Shown here in pieces: positions 7,804-15,199 of a stretch of 44,186 nt of DNA (the stretch's first letter is position 1; the number at the start of each line of letters is the position of its first letter). Location of the stretch: NCBI GenBank assembly GCA_013388755.1, contig JACAEQ010000124.1, forward strand, positions 1 through 44,186, read 5' to 3'. Origin of the DNA: Chloroflexota bacterium. Lineage in GTDB: Bacteria > Chloroflexota > Chloroflexia > Chloroflexales > Roseiflexaceae. The position numbers and the translations under genes are program-made. The notes beneath the pieces are model-generated. The model was not told the DNA's origin. It worked only from the letters and a program-made list of their open reading frames with translations, and searched no databases.

Positions 7804-8808
7804 ATGACAGCCACCTTTTTTCTTGGCATTGACGCCGGCGGCTCGAAGACCCACGCGCTGATCGCGGATGCGAACGGGCATGTGGTTGGCGGTGGGCAGA
7901 GCGGGCCAGGCAACTGGGAGAGTGTCGGCTTCGACGGCGCCGCCGCAGCGTACGAACTGGCCCTCGACGAGGCGCTGCGCGCTGCAGGGATCGGGCGCCA
8001 TGATCTCGCAGCGGCCGGCTATGCGCTGGCAGGGCTGGACTGGGAGAGCGACTATGGGCGCCTCGAACCGCTCATTGACCGGCTCGGTGTGCCTGGACCA
8101 CGCATCCTGGTCAACGATACCTTCGGCGCGCTACGCGCCGGTTCCGCTGATGGCCACGGCGTGGTGATCATTGCGGGCACCGGCTCGACGATTGCCGGGC
8201 GCAACCGCCACGGCACCATCTTCCGTACCTTCGGACTGGGCGCGTTGTGGGGCGACTTTCAAGGCGCCAGCGGTCTGGTATGGGGCGCAACGCGCGCAAT
8301 CGGGCACGCCTATTTCGGCCGCGGCCCGGCAACGGCGCTGGCCGACGCCTTTGTGAACGCATATGGCGCTGCCGACATCCCGGACATGGTCGAACGTGTC
8401 TCGCGTGGCGCAGCGACGTGGCCGAATGGTCGCCTGGCGCCGCTGGTGTTTGCTGTCGCAGAAGCCGGCGATGCTGTGGCGCGCCGGATCGTCCAGGATG
8501 CGGGCGAGGATATGGGGCTCACCGCGGCAGCCGTGTTGAGCCGGCTCGATCTCGGGCATGAGCCGTTTGACCTGGTACTGGCAGGCGGTGTATTTCGTTC
8601 GCGCAGTGCCTTGCTCCTGGAAGCGCTGGAAGCCCCCGTACGGGCCTGCGCGCCACAGGTCAGAATCGTCGTGCTCGAAGCCCCCCCGGTGGCCGGCAGT
8701 GTCCTCCTGGCGTTCGATGCCGCCGGTATCCCGACACCACCGGCGCTTTGCACGCGCTTGCTGGACGATGCAGGAAGCTGGTTTCAAACGATCGGAGGAG
8801 CGGTATGA
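7804..8808 (+). CDS. BadF/BadG-type ATPase, probable N-acetylglucosamine kinase
   Basis: This 334-residue protein has the ASKHA-fold phosphate-1 motif LGIDAGGSKT at residues 7-16, a second phosphate loop in IIAGTGSTIAGR, and LWGDFQGASG. It ends in an LAGGVF adenosine motif. This arrangement matches eukaryote-like N-acetylglucosamine kinases and BadF/BadG family members. It would phosphorylate an amino sugar with ATP in the cytoplasm. The ribosome site is weak (GAGATAA just before the ATG). Its stop overlaps the start of a truncated Gfo/Idh reading frame (ATGA), which indicates an ancestral operon with that gene. Confidence 0.85.
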   Translation: MTATFFLGIDAGGSKTHALIADANGHVVGGGQSGPGNWESVGFDGAAAAYELALDEALRAAGIGRHDLAAAGYALAGLDWESDYGRLEPLIDRLGVPGPRILVNDTFGALRAGSADGHGVVIIAGTGSTIAGRNRHGTIFRTFGLGALWGDFQGASGLVWGATRAIGHAYFGRGPATALADAFVNAYGAADIPDMVERVSRGAATWPNGRLAPLVFAVAEAGDAVARRIVQDAGEDMGLTAAAVLSRLDLGHEPFDLVLAGGVFRSRSALLLEALEAPVRACAPQVRIVVLEAPPVAGSVLLAFDAAGIPTPPALCTRLLDDAGSWFQTIGGAV

Positions 8809-8933
8809 TCAGGATCGCGTTGATCGGCACAGGCAGGATGGCGCGTGGATCGGGCATGAGATGGCGGCTGATCATCGAACACGATCAGCGCCATAGTAGC
8901 GCATGGCAGACATCGTGGAAACGTCTTCCCTGA
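8805..8933 (+). pseudogene. Truncated Gfo/Idh/MocA oxidoreductase remnant
   Basis: The ATG overlaps the kinase stop codon (ATGA) and follows GGAGGAG. The frame reads MIRIALIGTGRMA, the exact N-terminal dinucleotide-binding start of a Gfo/Idh/MocA enzyme. After about 13 residues family similarity stops, and the frame ends at 42 residues. In another frame the bases after 8840 read IGHEMAAD, which also looks like this family, so a frameshift plus a deletion is likely. The next gene starts inside this region, so the deletion probably fused the operon to the binding-protein gene. It is called a remnant, not a functional peptide. Confidence 0.6.
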
Positions 8934-10240
8934 GCACGGCTCGACATGTGCGTGTTGTCATCCTCGTTCTGTTTCTCCTGGCAGCCTGTGGCCAGCCCGA
9001 AGCCAGCCGGCTGACCCCATCCCCCACGCCGACCACTGCGCCAGTTGCAACGGCGACACCGTTGCCCGCGCCGACTACTGCGCCAACGGCAACACTCGTG
9101 CCCACTCGCACCCCCGCGCCGGAACCGCTGACCGTGTGGGCAGCGGGTGACGAGACACACCGTGACGCGCTGATCCGCCTGCTGATGGATGCTGCTGCTG
9201 AAGCAGGGGTGCCGATCCGTATCAACGCCGCAAGCTCCGACGCAATGATCGCCACGGTGCGCGTTGCCCAGCTCGATGGACGCCCATCGCCGGACGTCTT
9301 CTGGGGTACTGGTGACGACCTGGCGATATTGCGCACCAGTGGTCTGATTCAGCCCATCCAGCATGCTACGCTGGCGCAGCAGGTACTTCCGGCGACCATT
9401 GCCGGTGCAACCGATGGCGATCAACAATGGGGCGTACCGATTGGCGCGCAGGGATTTCTGCTCCTGTTCTACAATCGGCAACTCGTGACAACGGCGCCTG
9501 GCAGTATGGACGCCCTGATCGCGACGGCGCGCGCACAAACCGGTGGTGGAACCTATGGCCTGGTGGCCGGCTGGGTCGAGGCGCGCTGGTTTGCACTCTG
9601 GCTGGATATAACCGGTGGGGAGATGCTCGATGACACCGGCATGCCGTCACTCGATAGCACGGAGACCATGGCTGCACTGGAATTGCTGCGCACGCTGCGG
9701 CGCTATGGTCCCACCCCACCATCAACGTACGATGCAGGCGCGCGGCTGTTCCGGCGTGGCAGGGCAGCGCTGGCAATTGACGGTGACTGGGCGCTGGAAA
9801 GCTACCGTCATCTGACCGGCACGCTCGACCTGGGCATTGCGCCATTGCCGCTCGCAAGCAACGGCCGGCCGGCGGCGGCGCCATTGACCGGCGTCTATCT
9901 GATGTATGGTGCGGCACTGGACGGCGCGCGGCTGGCGCAGGCCGAGCAACTGGCGGAGACGCTGACCGGCGCGCGCTGGCAGGCACGCATTGCGCGCGAC
10001 CTGGGTATGCTGCCTGCAATCACATCCATCCTGGTCGATCCGGCGGTGACCACCGACCCTGCGCTGGCCGCTGCCGCCGGCTACGCCGCGCGCGCGCCCG
10101 GCATCCCGCCAACACGGACAATCCGTTGCGCCTGGGATGCCGTGGAAATAGCATTGCCGCCATTTTTGCTCGGGCAACGTACCGCCGCTGAAACGGCGAC
10201 AGCAATGCAACGGCGCGCACTGGCATGCGCCACGCAGTAA
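8903..10240 (+). CDS. Extracellular solute-binding lipoprotein (sugar ABC type)
   Basis: This 445-residue predicted lipoprotein has a hydrophobic stretch VVILVLFLLAAC ending in a lipobox with Cys29. A Pro/Thr/Ala-rich tether (about 33-72) follows, then a family 1 solute-binding fold (PLTVWAAGDE, DVFWGTGDDLAIL, RGRAALAIDGDWALESY). It should capture a sugar or oligosaccharide outside the membrane. No permease or ATPase gene is adjacent. The start is uncertain: the ATG at 8903 lacks a ribosome site and lies in the Gfo/Idh remnant. A GTG shortly before the hydrophobic stretch would also give a proper signal peptide. Confidence 0.8.
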   Translation: MADIVETSSLSTARHVRVVILVLFLLAACGQPEASRLTPSPTPTTAPVATATPLPAPTTAPTATLVPTRTPAPEPLTVWAAGDETHRDALIRLLMDAAAEAGVPIRINAASSDAMIATVRVAQLDGRPSPDVFWGTGDDLAILRTSGLIQPIQHATLAQQVLPATIAGATDGDQQWGVPIGAQGFLLLFYNRQLVTTAPGSMDALIATARAQTGGGTYGLVAGWVEARWFALWLDITGGEMLDDTGMPSLDSTETMAALELLRTLRRYGPTPPSTYDAGARLFRRGRAALAIDGDWALESYRHLTGTLDLGIAPLPLASNGRPAAAPLTGVYLMYGAALDGARLAQAEQLAETLTGARWQARIARDLGMLPAITSILVDPAVTTDPALAAAAGYAARAPGIPPTRTIRCAWDAVEIALPPFLLGQRTAAETATAMQRRALACATQ

Positions 10241-10274
10241 CGGCGCGCCAGGCTTGCCCGGTATCGCCCGGATC

Positions 10275-10284
10275 GTGTTAACAC
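10275..10284. promoter_or_regulatory. 10-bp perfect palindrome upstream of hyp operon
   Basis: GTGTTAACAC lies 53 bases before the -10 candidate at 10337 and about 94 bases before hypA. It could be an operator half-site pair. Position and symmetry are the only evidence. Confidence 0.3.
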
Positions 10285-10336
10285 ATACTCCTTGCCGGTT
10301 GCGAACCATTTACCATAACCCTGTGCCGGTGTTCAC

Positions 10337-10342
10337 TATAAT
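10337..10342 (+). promoter_or_regulatory. -10 candidate for the hyp operon
   Basis: A consensus TATAAT lies 35 bases before the hypA ATG, in a 137-base intergenic gap that follows the binding-protein gene. No good -35 is visible at 16-18 bases upstream, so an activator may be needed (inference). Confidence 0.45.
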
Positions 10343-10377
10343 TGGCGACAAGCATCTCTCCGCGCAGTCAATAACGA

Positions 10378-10773
10378 ATGCACGAACTTTCAATTGCGCA
10401 TAGCCTGATAGAGCTTGCCACACAAGCTGCGGCACAGGCTGGCGTCACCCGGGTGACGGCAGTCCATCTTCGCCTCGGCGTACTGGCAGGCGTCGTAAAA
10501 GATGCGCTACTCTTTGGCTTCGAGATTGCGTCCGCCGGCACCATCCTGGAGGGCGCCCGCCTGGAGATCGAAGATCTCCCGCTGCGGATCCACTGCGCCG
10601 CCTGCGACACAGTGGTTACGCTACCCGACATTCAGCACTTTCGCTGCCCGTATTGCGGTACACCAGGCAACCGGATCATGTCAGGTCGCGAGCTTGAACT
10701 GAGTGCGCTGGAGTATGACGATACAGTAGCGGATTCTGCGGGAGAAAGTTATGTCAACTCCGCGACTCCTTGA
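10378..10773 (+). CDS. hypA: HypA, hydrogenase nickel insertion protein
   Basis: This 131-residue protein delivers nickel to [NiFe] hydrogenase precursors together with HypB. It starts MHELSIA, where His2 with the amino terminus binds nickel. It has a zinc site made of CAAC and CPYC in the second half. It is slightly longer than usual, with about 15 extra residues at the C terminus. Its end overlaps hypB by 23 bases. No strong ribosome site precedes the ATG. It is the first gene of the hypA-B-x-C-D-E operon; the hydrogenase it serves is probably the operon at 34691-39522. Confidence 0.95.
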   Translation: MHELSIAHSLIELATQAAAQAGVTRVTAVHLRLGVLAGVVKDALLFGFEIASAGTILEGARLEIEDLPLRIHCAACDTVVTLPDIQHFRCPYCGTPGNRIMSGRELELSALEYDDTVADSAGESYVNSATP

Positions 10774-11419
10774 GATTCGCCAGGGCGTGCTGAGCAAGAA
10801 TGACCGTCTGGCTGCCGAGTTACGTCAGCGTTTCCACGCCGCCGGCGTTTTCGTGGTGAACCTGCTCTCCAGTCCCGGCGCTGGCAAGACGCGGTTGCTC
10901 GAAGAAACGCTCCGCCGGATGGGAACCGACCTTCGCGTGGCGGCGCTGGTCGGCGACCTGGCGACTGACAACGACGCGCTGCGACTGGCACGGAGTGGCG
11001 CGCCGGTGCGCCAGATTCAGACTGGCGACATGTGCCACCTGGAGGCACACCTGGTTGAGCAGCACCTTGATGGCTGGAACCTGGACGATCTCGATGTCCT
11101 GTTCATTGAAAACGTTGGCAACCTGGTCTGCCCGACGGGATACGATTTGGGCGAAGCGGCGCGCGCGGTCCTCCTGTCGGTGACGGAAGGTGAAGATAAA
11201 CCGCTCAAATACCCGGGCGCGTTTGTTTCCGCCGATTGCGTCGTCGTTACCAAGATGGACCTGGCAGAAGCGGTTGAGTTTGACCAGCGGGCCGCCGAAG
11301 CAAACATCGCCTCGGTGCATCCGGGTGTGCCGATCGTCTATACCTCGGCCCGTACCGGCGCAGGGCTGGATGCCTGGATGGAATGGCTTGAGCATCACCG
11401 GTGCTCGAGCCACCGCTGA
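10751..11419 (+). CDS. hypB: HypB, GTPase for hydrogenase nickel incorporation
   Basis: This 222-residue SIMIBI-class GTPase has the P-loop SSPGAGKT at residues 40-47, GDLATDNDA, ENVGNLVCP and VTKMDLAE (the guanine-specifying motif). It works with HypA to load nickel into the hydrogenase large subunit. It lacks the His-rich N-terminal nickel store found in some HypB proteins. The Cys in NLVCP and the CHLE segment fit the metal site between subunits. GGAGAAAG precedes the ATG at 10751, which lies inside the hypA end, so translation is probably coupled. Confidence 0.95.
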   Translation: MSTPRLLEIRQGVLSKNDRLAAELRQRFHAAGVFVVNLLSSPGAGKTRLLEETLRRMGTDLRVAALVGDLATDNDALRLARSGAPVRQIQTGDMCHLEAHLVEQHLDGWNLDDLDVLFIENVGNLVCPTGYDLGEAARAVLLSVTEGEDKPLKYPGAFVSADCVVVTKMDLAEAVEFDQRAAEANIASVHPGVPIVYTSARTGAGLDAWMEWLEHHRCSSHR

Positions 11420-11435
11420 CGCGGAAGGAGTTCCC

Positions 11436-12494
11436 ATGACTCACCAGTTGCTTCACCCGCAGCCACTCGGCATCTTCCCGCTGCCGGCAGCCTATCTTGT
11501 CGTGCCACCGGTCACCGGCGCCGAAGAGGTATGCGCCGTTCTGCTGGACGGGTACGTGCCGGAACGTGTGCCCATCGCGCTGCGCTTCTATACACTGGCG
11601 CTCGCGAATGAGAAGCATGCCGCCTGGCTCGCGTTGACCGAAGACTCCTCGCTCGAAGCGCGTTACAATCGCTTCGTCTTGCAGAGTAAACCGGCCCAGT
11701 ATTCGTGCCTGCGTCATGAACTGGATGGCGAACTGGCGGCATTACTCGATCTTGTTGCCTACACTGCCGGCATCATTGATGCGCCGCCGGCGGCAGACAG
11801 GTTGCATGGAGAAGTTGCCGGCTGCGTGCTCCCGGCGCATGCTGCGTATGCGCTGGCGCATCACCACCCTGACCGCGCGATTGCCGCCCTGTGCCGGGCC
11901 GTCGAGGAAGTCAGCCCGATCTCGCCGCTTTTTGCCGCGCAATTGCTTGCGCATCTGGCAGAAACATATGTTCAGTACGAGCAGATGCCGGCAGCGTTGC
12001 AGGCGCTGCGTGATGCTCTGGCGTTTACCAGTGGCCGGGGCCTGCCGGATCTTCGCGCCTACTTCGCGCTCCGCCTCGGCGCCCTGTGCCAGGATCACGC
12101 CAATGGCCAGGAGACTCTGCTTCACGAAGCGAGTGTGTGGTATGAGGAGGCGCTGCGTTACTATACGCGGGACCATGCGCCCGAACCATTTGCAGCAGCG
12201 CACCATCACCTCGCACTGGCATACCTGGCCATGGCATCACACGAAAACAGCGCCCGGCTCTTTGTCGAGCGTGCGGTATGGTCATTACACCAGGCGCTGA
12301 CGGTCTATGCCGCTGAGACGCACTATGAATACTGGCACAGCGTGCAATCAAGCCTGACACAGGCGCAGCAGATGCTGCTGGCATTGAGCAATGGCCACAC
12401 CTCATCGCTGGAGAATGGGCGGGAAGACCTTGCGTCGCATGGCCAACCCGCACATGCATCCTGCATTGACACCATGGCCGTGTCGATACTGTAA
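11436..12494 (+). CDS. Unknown helical-repeat protein encoded within the hyp operon
   Basis: This 352-residue protein starts at an ATG with GGAAGGAG upstream and lies 16 bases after hypB and 29 bases before hypC, on the same strand. It resembles no Hyp protein. From about residue 130 the sequence is helical with TPR-like spacing (AAYALAHHHPDRAIAALCRAV, then AAQLLAHLAETYVQYEQMP, AAHHHLALAYLA). It has a run of His residues and no signal peptide or membrane segment. An N-terminal part of about 110 residues is of unknown fold. Its place suggests a scaffold or chaperone in hydrogenase maturation, but this is inference from context only. Confidence 0.85.
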   Translation: MTHQLLHPQPLGIFPLPAAYLVVPPVTGAEEVCAVLLDGYVPERVPIALRFYTLALANEKHAAWLALTEDSSLEARYNRFVLQSKPAQYSCLRHELDGELAALLDLVAYTAGIIDAPPAADRLHGEVAGCVLPAHAAYALAHHHPDRAIAALCRAVEEVSPISPLFAAQLLAHLAETYVQYEQMPAALQALRDALAFTSGRGLPDLRAYFALRLGALCQDHANGQETLLHEASVWYEEALRYYTRDHAPEPFAAAHHHLALAYLAMASHENSARLFVERAVWSLHQALTVYAAETHYEYWHSVQSSLTQAQQMLLALSNGHTSSLENGREDLASHGQPAHASCIDTMAVSIL

Positions 12495-12523
12495 CCTATA
12501 GTAATGAGCGAAAGGAATGCGCC

Positions 12524-12787
12524 ATGTGTCTTGGTGTTCCCGGCCAGGTCATAGAGATCTATGAGCAGCAAGGCATCCGCATGGGCAGGGTTGATTTCAG
12601 CGGCATTGTCAAAGATGTCTGCCTGGCATATCTACCGGATGTCGCTGTCGGCGATTACACAATCGTGCATGTCGGCTTTGCGATCACACGCCTTGACGAA
12701 CAATCGGCGCGCGACACACTGGCGCTGTTTCAGGACCTTGGCTTGCTGGACGAAGAGTTGCACGATGATGTGGCGGGGACAGCATGA
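12524..12787 (+). CDS. hypC: HypC, hydrogenase assembly chaperone
   Basis: This 87-residue HypC/HupF protein starts MCLGVPGQV, with the essential Cys2 that carries the Fe(CN)2CO unit together with HypD. The [15 protein letters not shown] and [12 protein letters not shown] segments are standard. The length is normal. AAAGGAA precedes the ATG. Its end overlaps hypD by four bases (ATGA), which implies coupled translation with its working partner. Confidence 0.95.
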   Translation: MCLGVPGQVIEIYEQQGIRMGRVDFSGIVKDVCLAYLPDVAVGDYTIVHVGFAITRLDEQSARDTLALFQDLGLLDEELHDDVAGTA

Positions 12788-13899
12788 AGTACCTGGATGA
12801 ATACCGCGACCCGGAACTGGCGCAGCGCTTATTTGCTGAAATCCGGCGCATAACGACCCGCCCCTGGGCGATCATGGAAGTATGCGGCGGACAAACGCAC
12901 TCGATCATTCGCAATGGTATTGATCAGTTGCTGCCAGATACGATCGAACTCATCCATGGCCCGGGTTGCCCGGTGTGTGTGACGCCGCTGGAGATCATTG
13001 ACAAAGCACTTGCAATCGCGGCCCGGCCGGGCGTCATCTTCTGCTCGTTCGGCGATATGCTGCGCGTTCCAGGGAGCGCGAAGGATCTGTTCCGCGTCAG
13101 GAGCGAAGGTGGTGACGTACGCATCGTCTACTCACCGCTTGACGCGATCCGCCTGGCGCAACAGCACCCGGATCGCGAGGTGGTCTTCTTCGGCATCGGC
13201 TTCGAAACGACGGCGCCGGCAAACGCTATGGCGGTAGTGCAGGCGCATCGCCTGGGCCTGACCAACTTCTCCATGCTGGTATCGCACGTGCTGGTGCCAC
13301 CGGCTATTGCCGCCATCATGGAGTCGCCCACGAACCGGGTGCAGGCATTTCTAGCCGCCGGGCATGTGTGCAGCGTGATGGGCACCTGGCAGTACGGCCC
13401 GCTGGTTGAACGCTATCGTGTGCCGATTGTCGTCACCGGTTTCGAGCCGCTCGACGTGCTGGAAGGAATCCGGCGTACGGTATCGCAACTCGAGGCGGGC
13501 CGCGCCGAACTGGATAATGCGTATGAGCGGGCCGTGCGGCCAGAAGGAAACGTCGCGGCGCAACGGATTCTGTCCGAGGTGTTCGACGTGACTGACCGGG
13601 CATGGCGCGGGATCGGGGTCATTCCGCAGAGCGGCTGGCGCCTGCGCGCCGCATACCGCGCCTACGACGCCGAGGAACGGTTTGCCGTCGGCGACATTCA
13701 GACGCGCGAGTCGGCGCTCTGCCGCAGCGGCGAGGTGCTGCGCGGCATGTTGAAGCCCAATCAGTGCCCGGCGTTCGGCAAGGAGTGTACGCCACGGACT
13801 CCCCTGGGGGCGACGATGGTCTCGAGTGAAGGCGCATGCGCCGCATATTACCAGTATGGACGCTTCATCACGCCGGAAGAAATAGGAGTGGCGCGATGA
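12784..13899 (+). CDS. hypD: HypD, Fe(CN)2CO scaffold protein
   Basis: This 371-residue protein forms, with HypC and HypE, the complex that builds the iron-dicyano-carbonyl part of the [NiFe] centre. Conserved features are [11 protein letters not shown], the central [10 protein letters not shown], the GFETTAP segment, and C-terminal cysteines (CPAFGKEC and GACAAYY) that hold a [4Fe-4S] cluster. The length is typical. The start overlaps the hypC stop and the stop overlaps the hypE start. Confidence 0.95.
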   Translation: MKYLDEYRDPELAQRLFAEIRRITTRPWAIMEVCGGQTHSIIRNGIDQLLPDTIELIHGPGCPVCVTPLEIIDKALAIAARPGVIFCSFGDMLRVPGSAKDLFRVRSEGGDVRIVYSPLDAIRLAQQHPDREVVFFGIGFETTAPANAMAVVQAHRLGLTNFSMLVSHVLVPPAIAAIMESPTNRVQAFLAAGHVCSVMGTWQYGPLVERYRVPIVVTGFEPLDVLEGIRRTVSQLEAGRAELDNAYERAVRPEGNVAAQRILSEVFDVTDRAWRGIGVIPQSGWRLRAAYRAYDAEERFAVGDIQTRESALCRSGEVLRGMLKPNQCPAFGKECTPRTPLGATMVSSEGACAAYYQYGRFITPEEIGVAR

Positions 13900-14954
13900 G
13901 CGACGCACTGAACTTCGAAGGCTGGAGTTGCCCACTGCCGCTCCGTGATCACCCGAATATCGTGATGGGCCATGGCGGCGGCGGCAAATTATCGGCGGAA
14001 CTGGTCGAGCACCTGTTTTTGCCTGCATTCGCGAATGATGCCGCCGCCGAACTGGGCGACGCCGCCCTTGTCGAGGTTGGCGGCACACGTCTGGCGTACT
14101 CGACCGACTCGTTCGTGGTGCGACCATTGTTCTTTCCCGGTGGTAACATCGGCGACCTGGCGGTGAATGGTACCGTCAACGACATTGCCATGCGCGGCGC
14201 GCGGCCGCTCGTTCTCAGTGCCGGGTTCATTCTCGAAGAAGGAATGCCGCTCGACCGGCTGGCAGCCATTGCGCAAAGCATGGGCGCGGCCGCGCGCCGC
14301 GCCGGGGTGACGCTCGTCGCCGGCGATACCAAGGTGGTGGATCGCGGCCACGGTGATGGTGTCTATATCAACACCAGTGGCTTCGGCATTGTCCCGCCGG
14401 GCGTAGATATCGGCCCGGCTCGCGCCCGACCCGGCGATGTCGTGCTGGTCAGCGGCGATATCGGTGCGCACGGTATTGCCATCCTCAGCGTTCGTGAAGG
14501 CCTGGAGTTCGGTGCGCCGGTCGAGTCCGACACTGCACCACTCAACGGGCTGGTCGCCGAGTTGCTTGACGAAACCCGAGACATTCATGTGCTGCGCGAT
14601 CCGACGCGCGGCGGGATGGCCTCGACGCTCAATGAAATCGCGCGCGCGTCGCAGGTCGGCATTGTGATCGAGGAACGCGCGTTACCGGTGCAGGACGCCG
14701 TGCGCGCGGCGTGCGAGCTCCTCGGCATGGACCCGCTCTATGTGGCAAACGAGGGTAAACTGGTGGCGATTGCCCCGCCCGATAGCGCTGAGCGCCTGCT
14801 GGCGCGCATGCGCGCCAACGTGCTCGGGCGCAATGCCGCGATTGTCGGTCGCGTCACCGCCGATCATCCCGGTGTCGTCGCGTCCCGTACCGGCATTGGC
14901 GGCACGCGCATCGTTGATATGATGGTCGGCGAGCAGTTGCCGCGGATCTGTTAA
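13896..14954 (+). CDS. hypE: HypE, carbamoyl dehydratase
   Basis: This 352-residue PurM/AIR-synthase-like protein begins near [19 protein letters not shown], has [12 protein letters not shown] and AGDTKVV, and ends in PRIC. The final Cys is the residue that accepts the carbamoyl group from HypF and dehydrates it to thiocyanate. The ATG at 13896 overlaps the hypD stop; an upstream ATG at 13836 would overlap hypD by 64 bases. HypF, which supplies the carbamoyl group, is not encoded in this window. A structured hairpin region follows. Confidence 0.95.
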   Translation: MSDALNFEGWSCPLPLRDHPNIVMGHGGGGKLSAELVEHLFLPAFANDAAAELGDAALVEVGGTRLAYSTDSFVVRPLFFPGGNIGDLAVNGTVNDIAMRGARPLVLSAGFILEEGMPLDRLAAIAQSMGAAARRAGVTLVAGDTKVVDRGHGDGVYINTSGFGIVPPGVDIGPARARPGDVVLVSGDIGAHGIAILSVREGLEFGAPVESDTAPLNGLVAELLDETRDIHVLRDPTRGGMASTLNEIARASQVGIVIEERALPVQDAVRAACELLGMDPLYVANEGKLVAIAPPDSAERLLARMRANVLGRNAAIVGRVTADHPGVVASRTGIGGTRIVDMMVGEQLPRIC

Positions 14955-14970
14955 CCCCGCACATAGGTAG

Positions 14971-15007
14971 CGGCAGGCTGCAATGGCCGCACCGCCATCA
15001 CCTGCCG
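14971..15007 (+). terminator. Nested hairpin after hypE
   Basis: The outer stem CGGCAGG (14971-14977)/CCTGCCG (15001-15007) encloses an inner stem ATGGC (14983-14987)/GCCAT (14994-14998). It begins 16 bases after the hypE stop. It lacks a U-run, so it is a probable but not certain end of the hyp transcript. Confidence 0.5.
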
Positions 15008-15044
15008 TCTATGCCCCTGTAACCGTTGCGGCCACGCTCACAGT

Positions 15045-15060
15045 TGTGAGAAAAGTCACT
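15045..15060. promoter_or_regulatory. CRP/FNR-family binding site upstream of nirS
   Basis: TGTGA-N6-TCACT matches the CRP-type consensus TGTGA-N6-TCACA in nine of ten fixed positions. Its centre is about 42 bases before the start point predicted from the -10 at 15083, the spacing used by class II activators. Members of this superfamily (DNR, NnrR, FNR) are the usual activators of nitrite reductase genes. Confidence 0.6.
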
Positions 15061-15088
15061 GACCAGATCGACCGCTGTAGCCTATACT
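15059..15088 (+). promoter_or_regulatory. Candidate nirS promoter
   Basis: CTGACC (15059-15064) and TATACT (15083-15088) are separated by 18 bases. The weak -35 overlaps the end of the CRP/FNR-type site, as expected for an activator-dependent promoter. A leader of about 105 bases would precede the ATG at 15200. Confidence 0.45.
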
Positions 15089-15199
15089 CCTCGTAACCGG
15101 CTACCCCTGTCGTGCACGTGATGAACCAGCCGGGTGAACACAACTCAGGCGCCGACAGGCAGGCCGTTCTCGTCCACACACTCAACGAGGAGCATGGCG

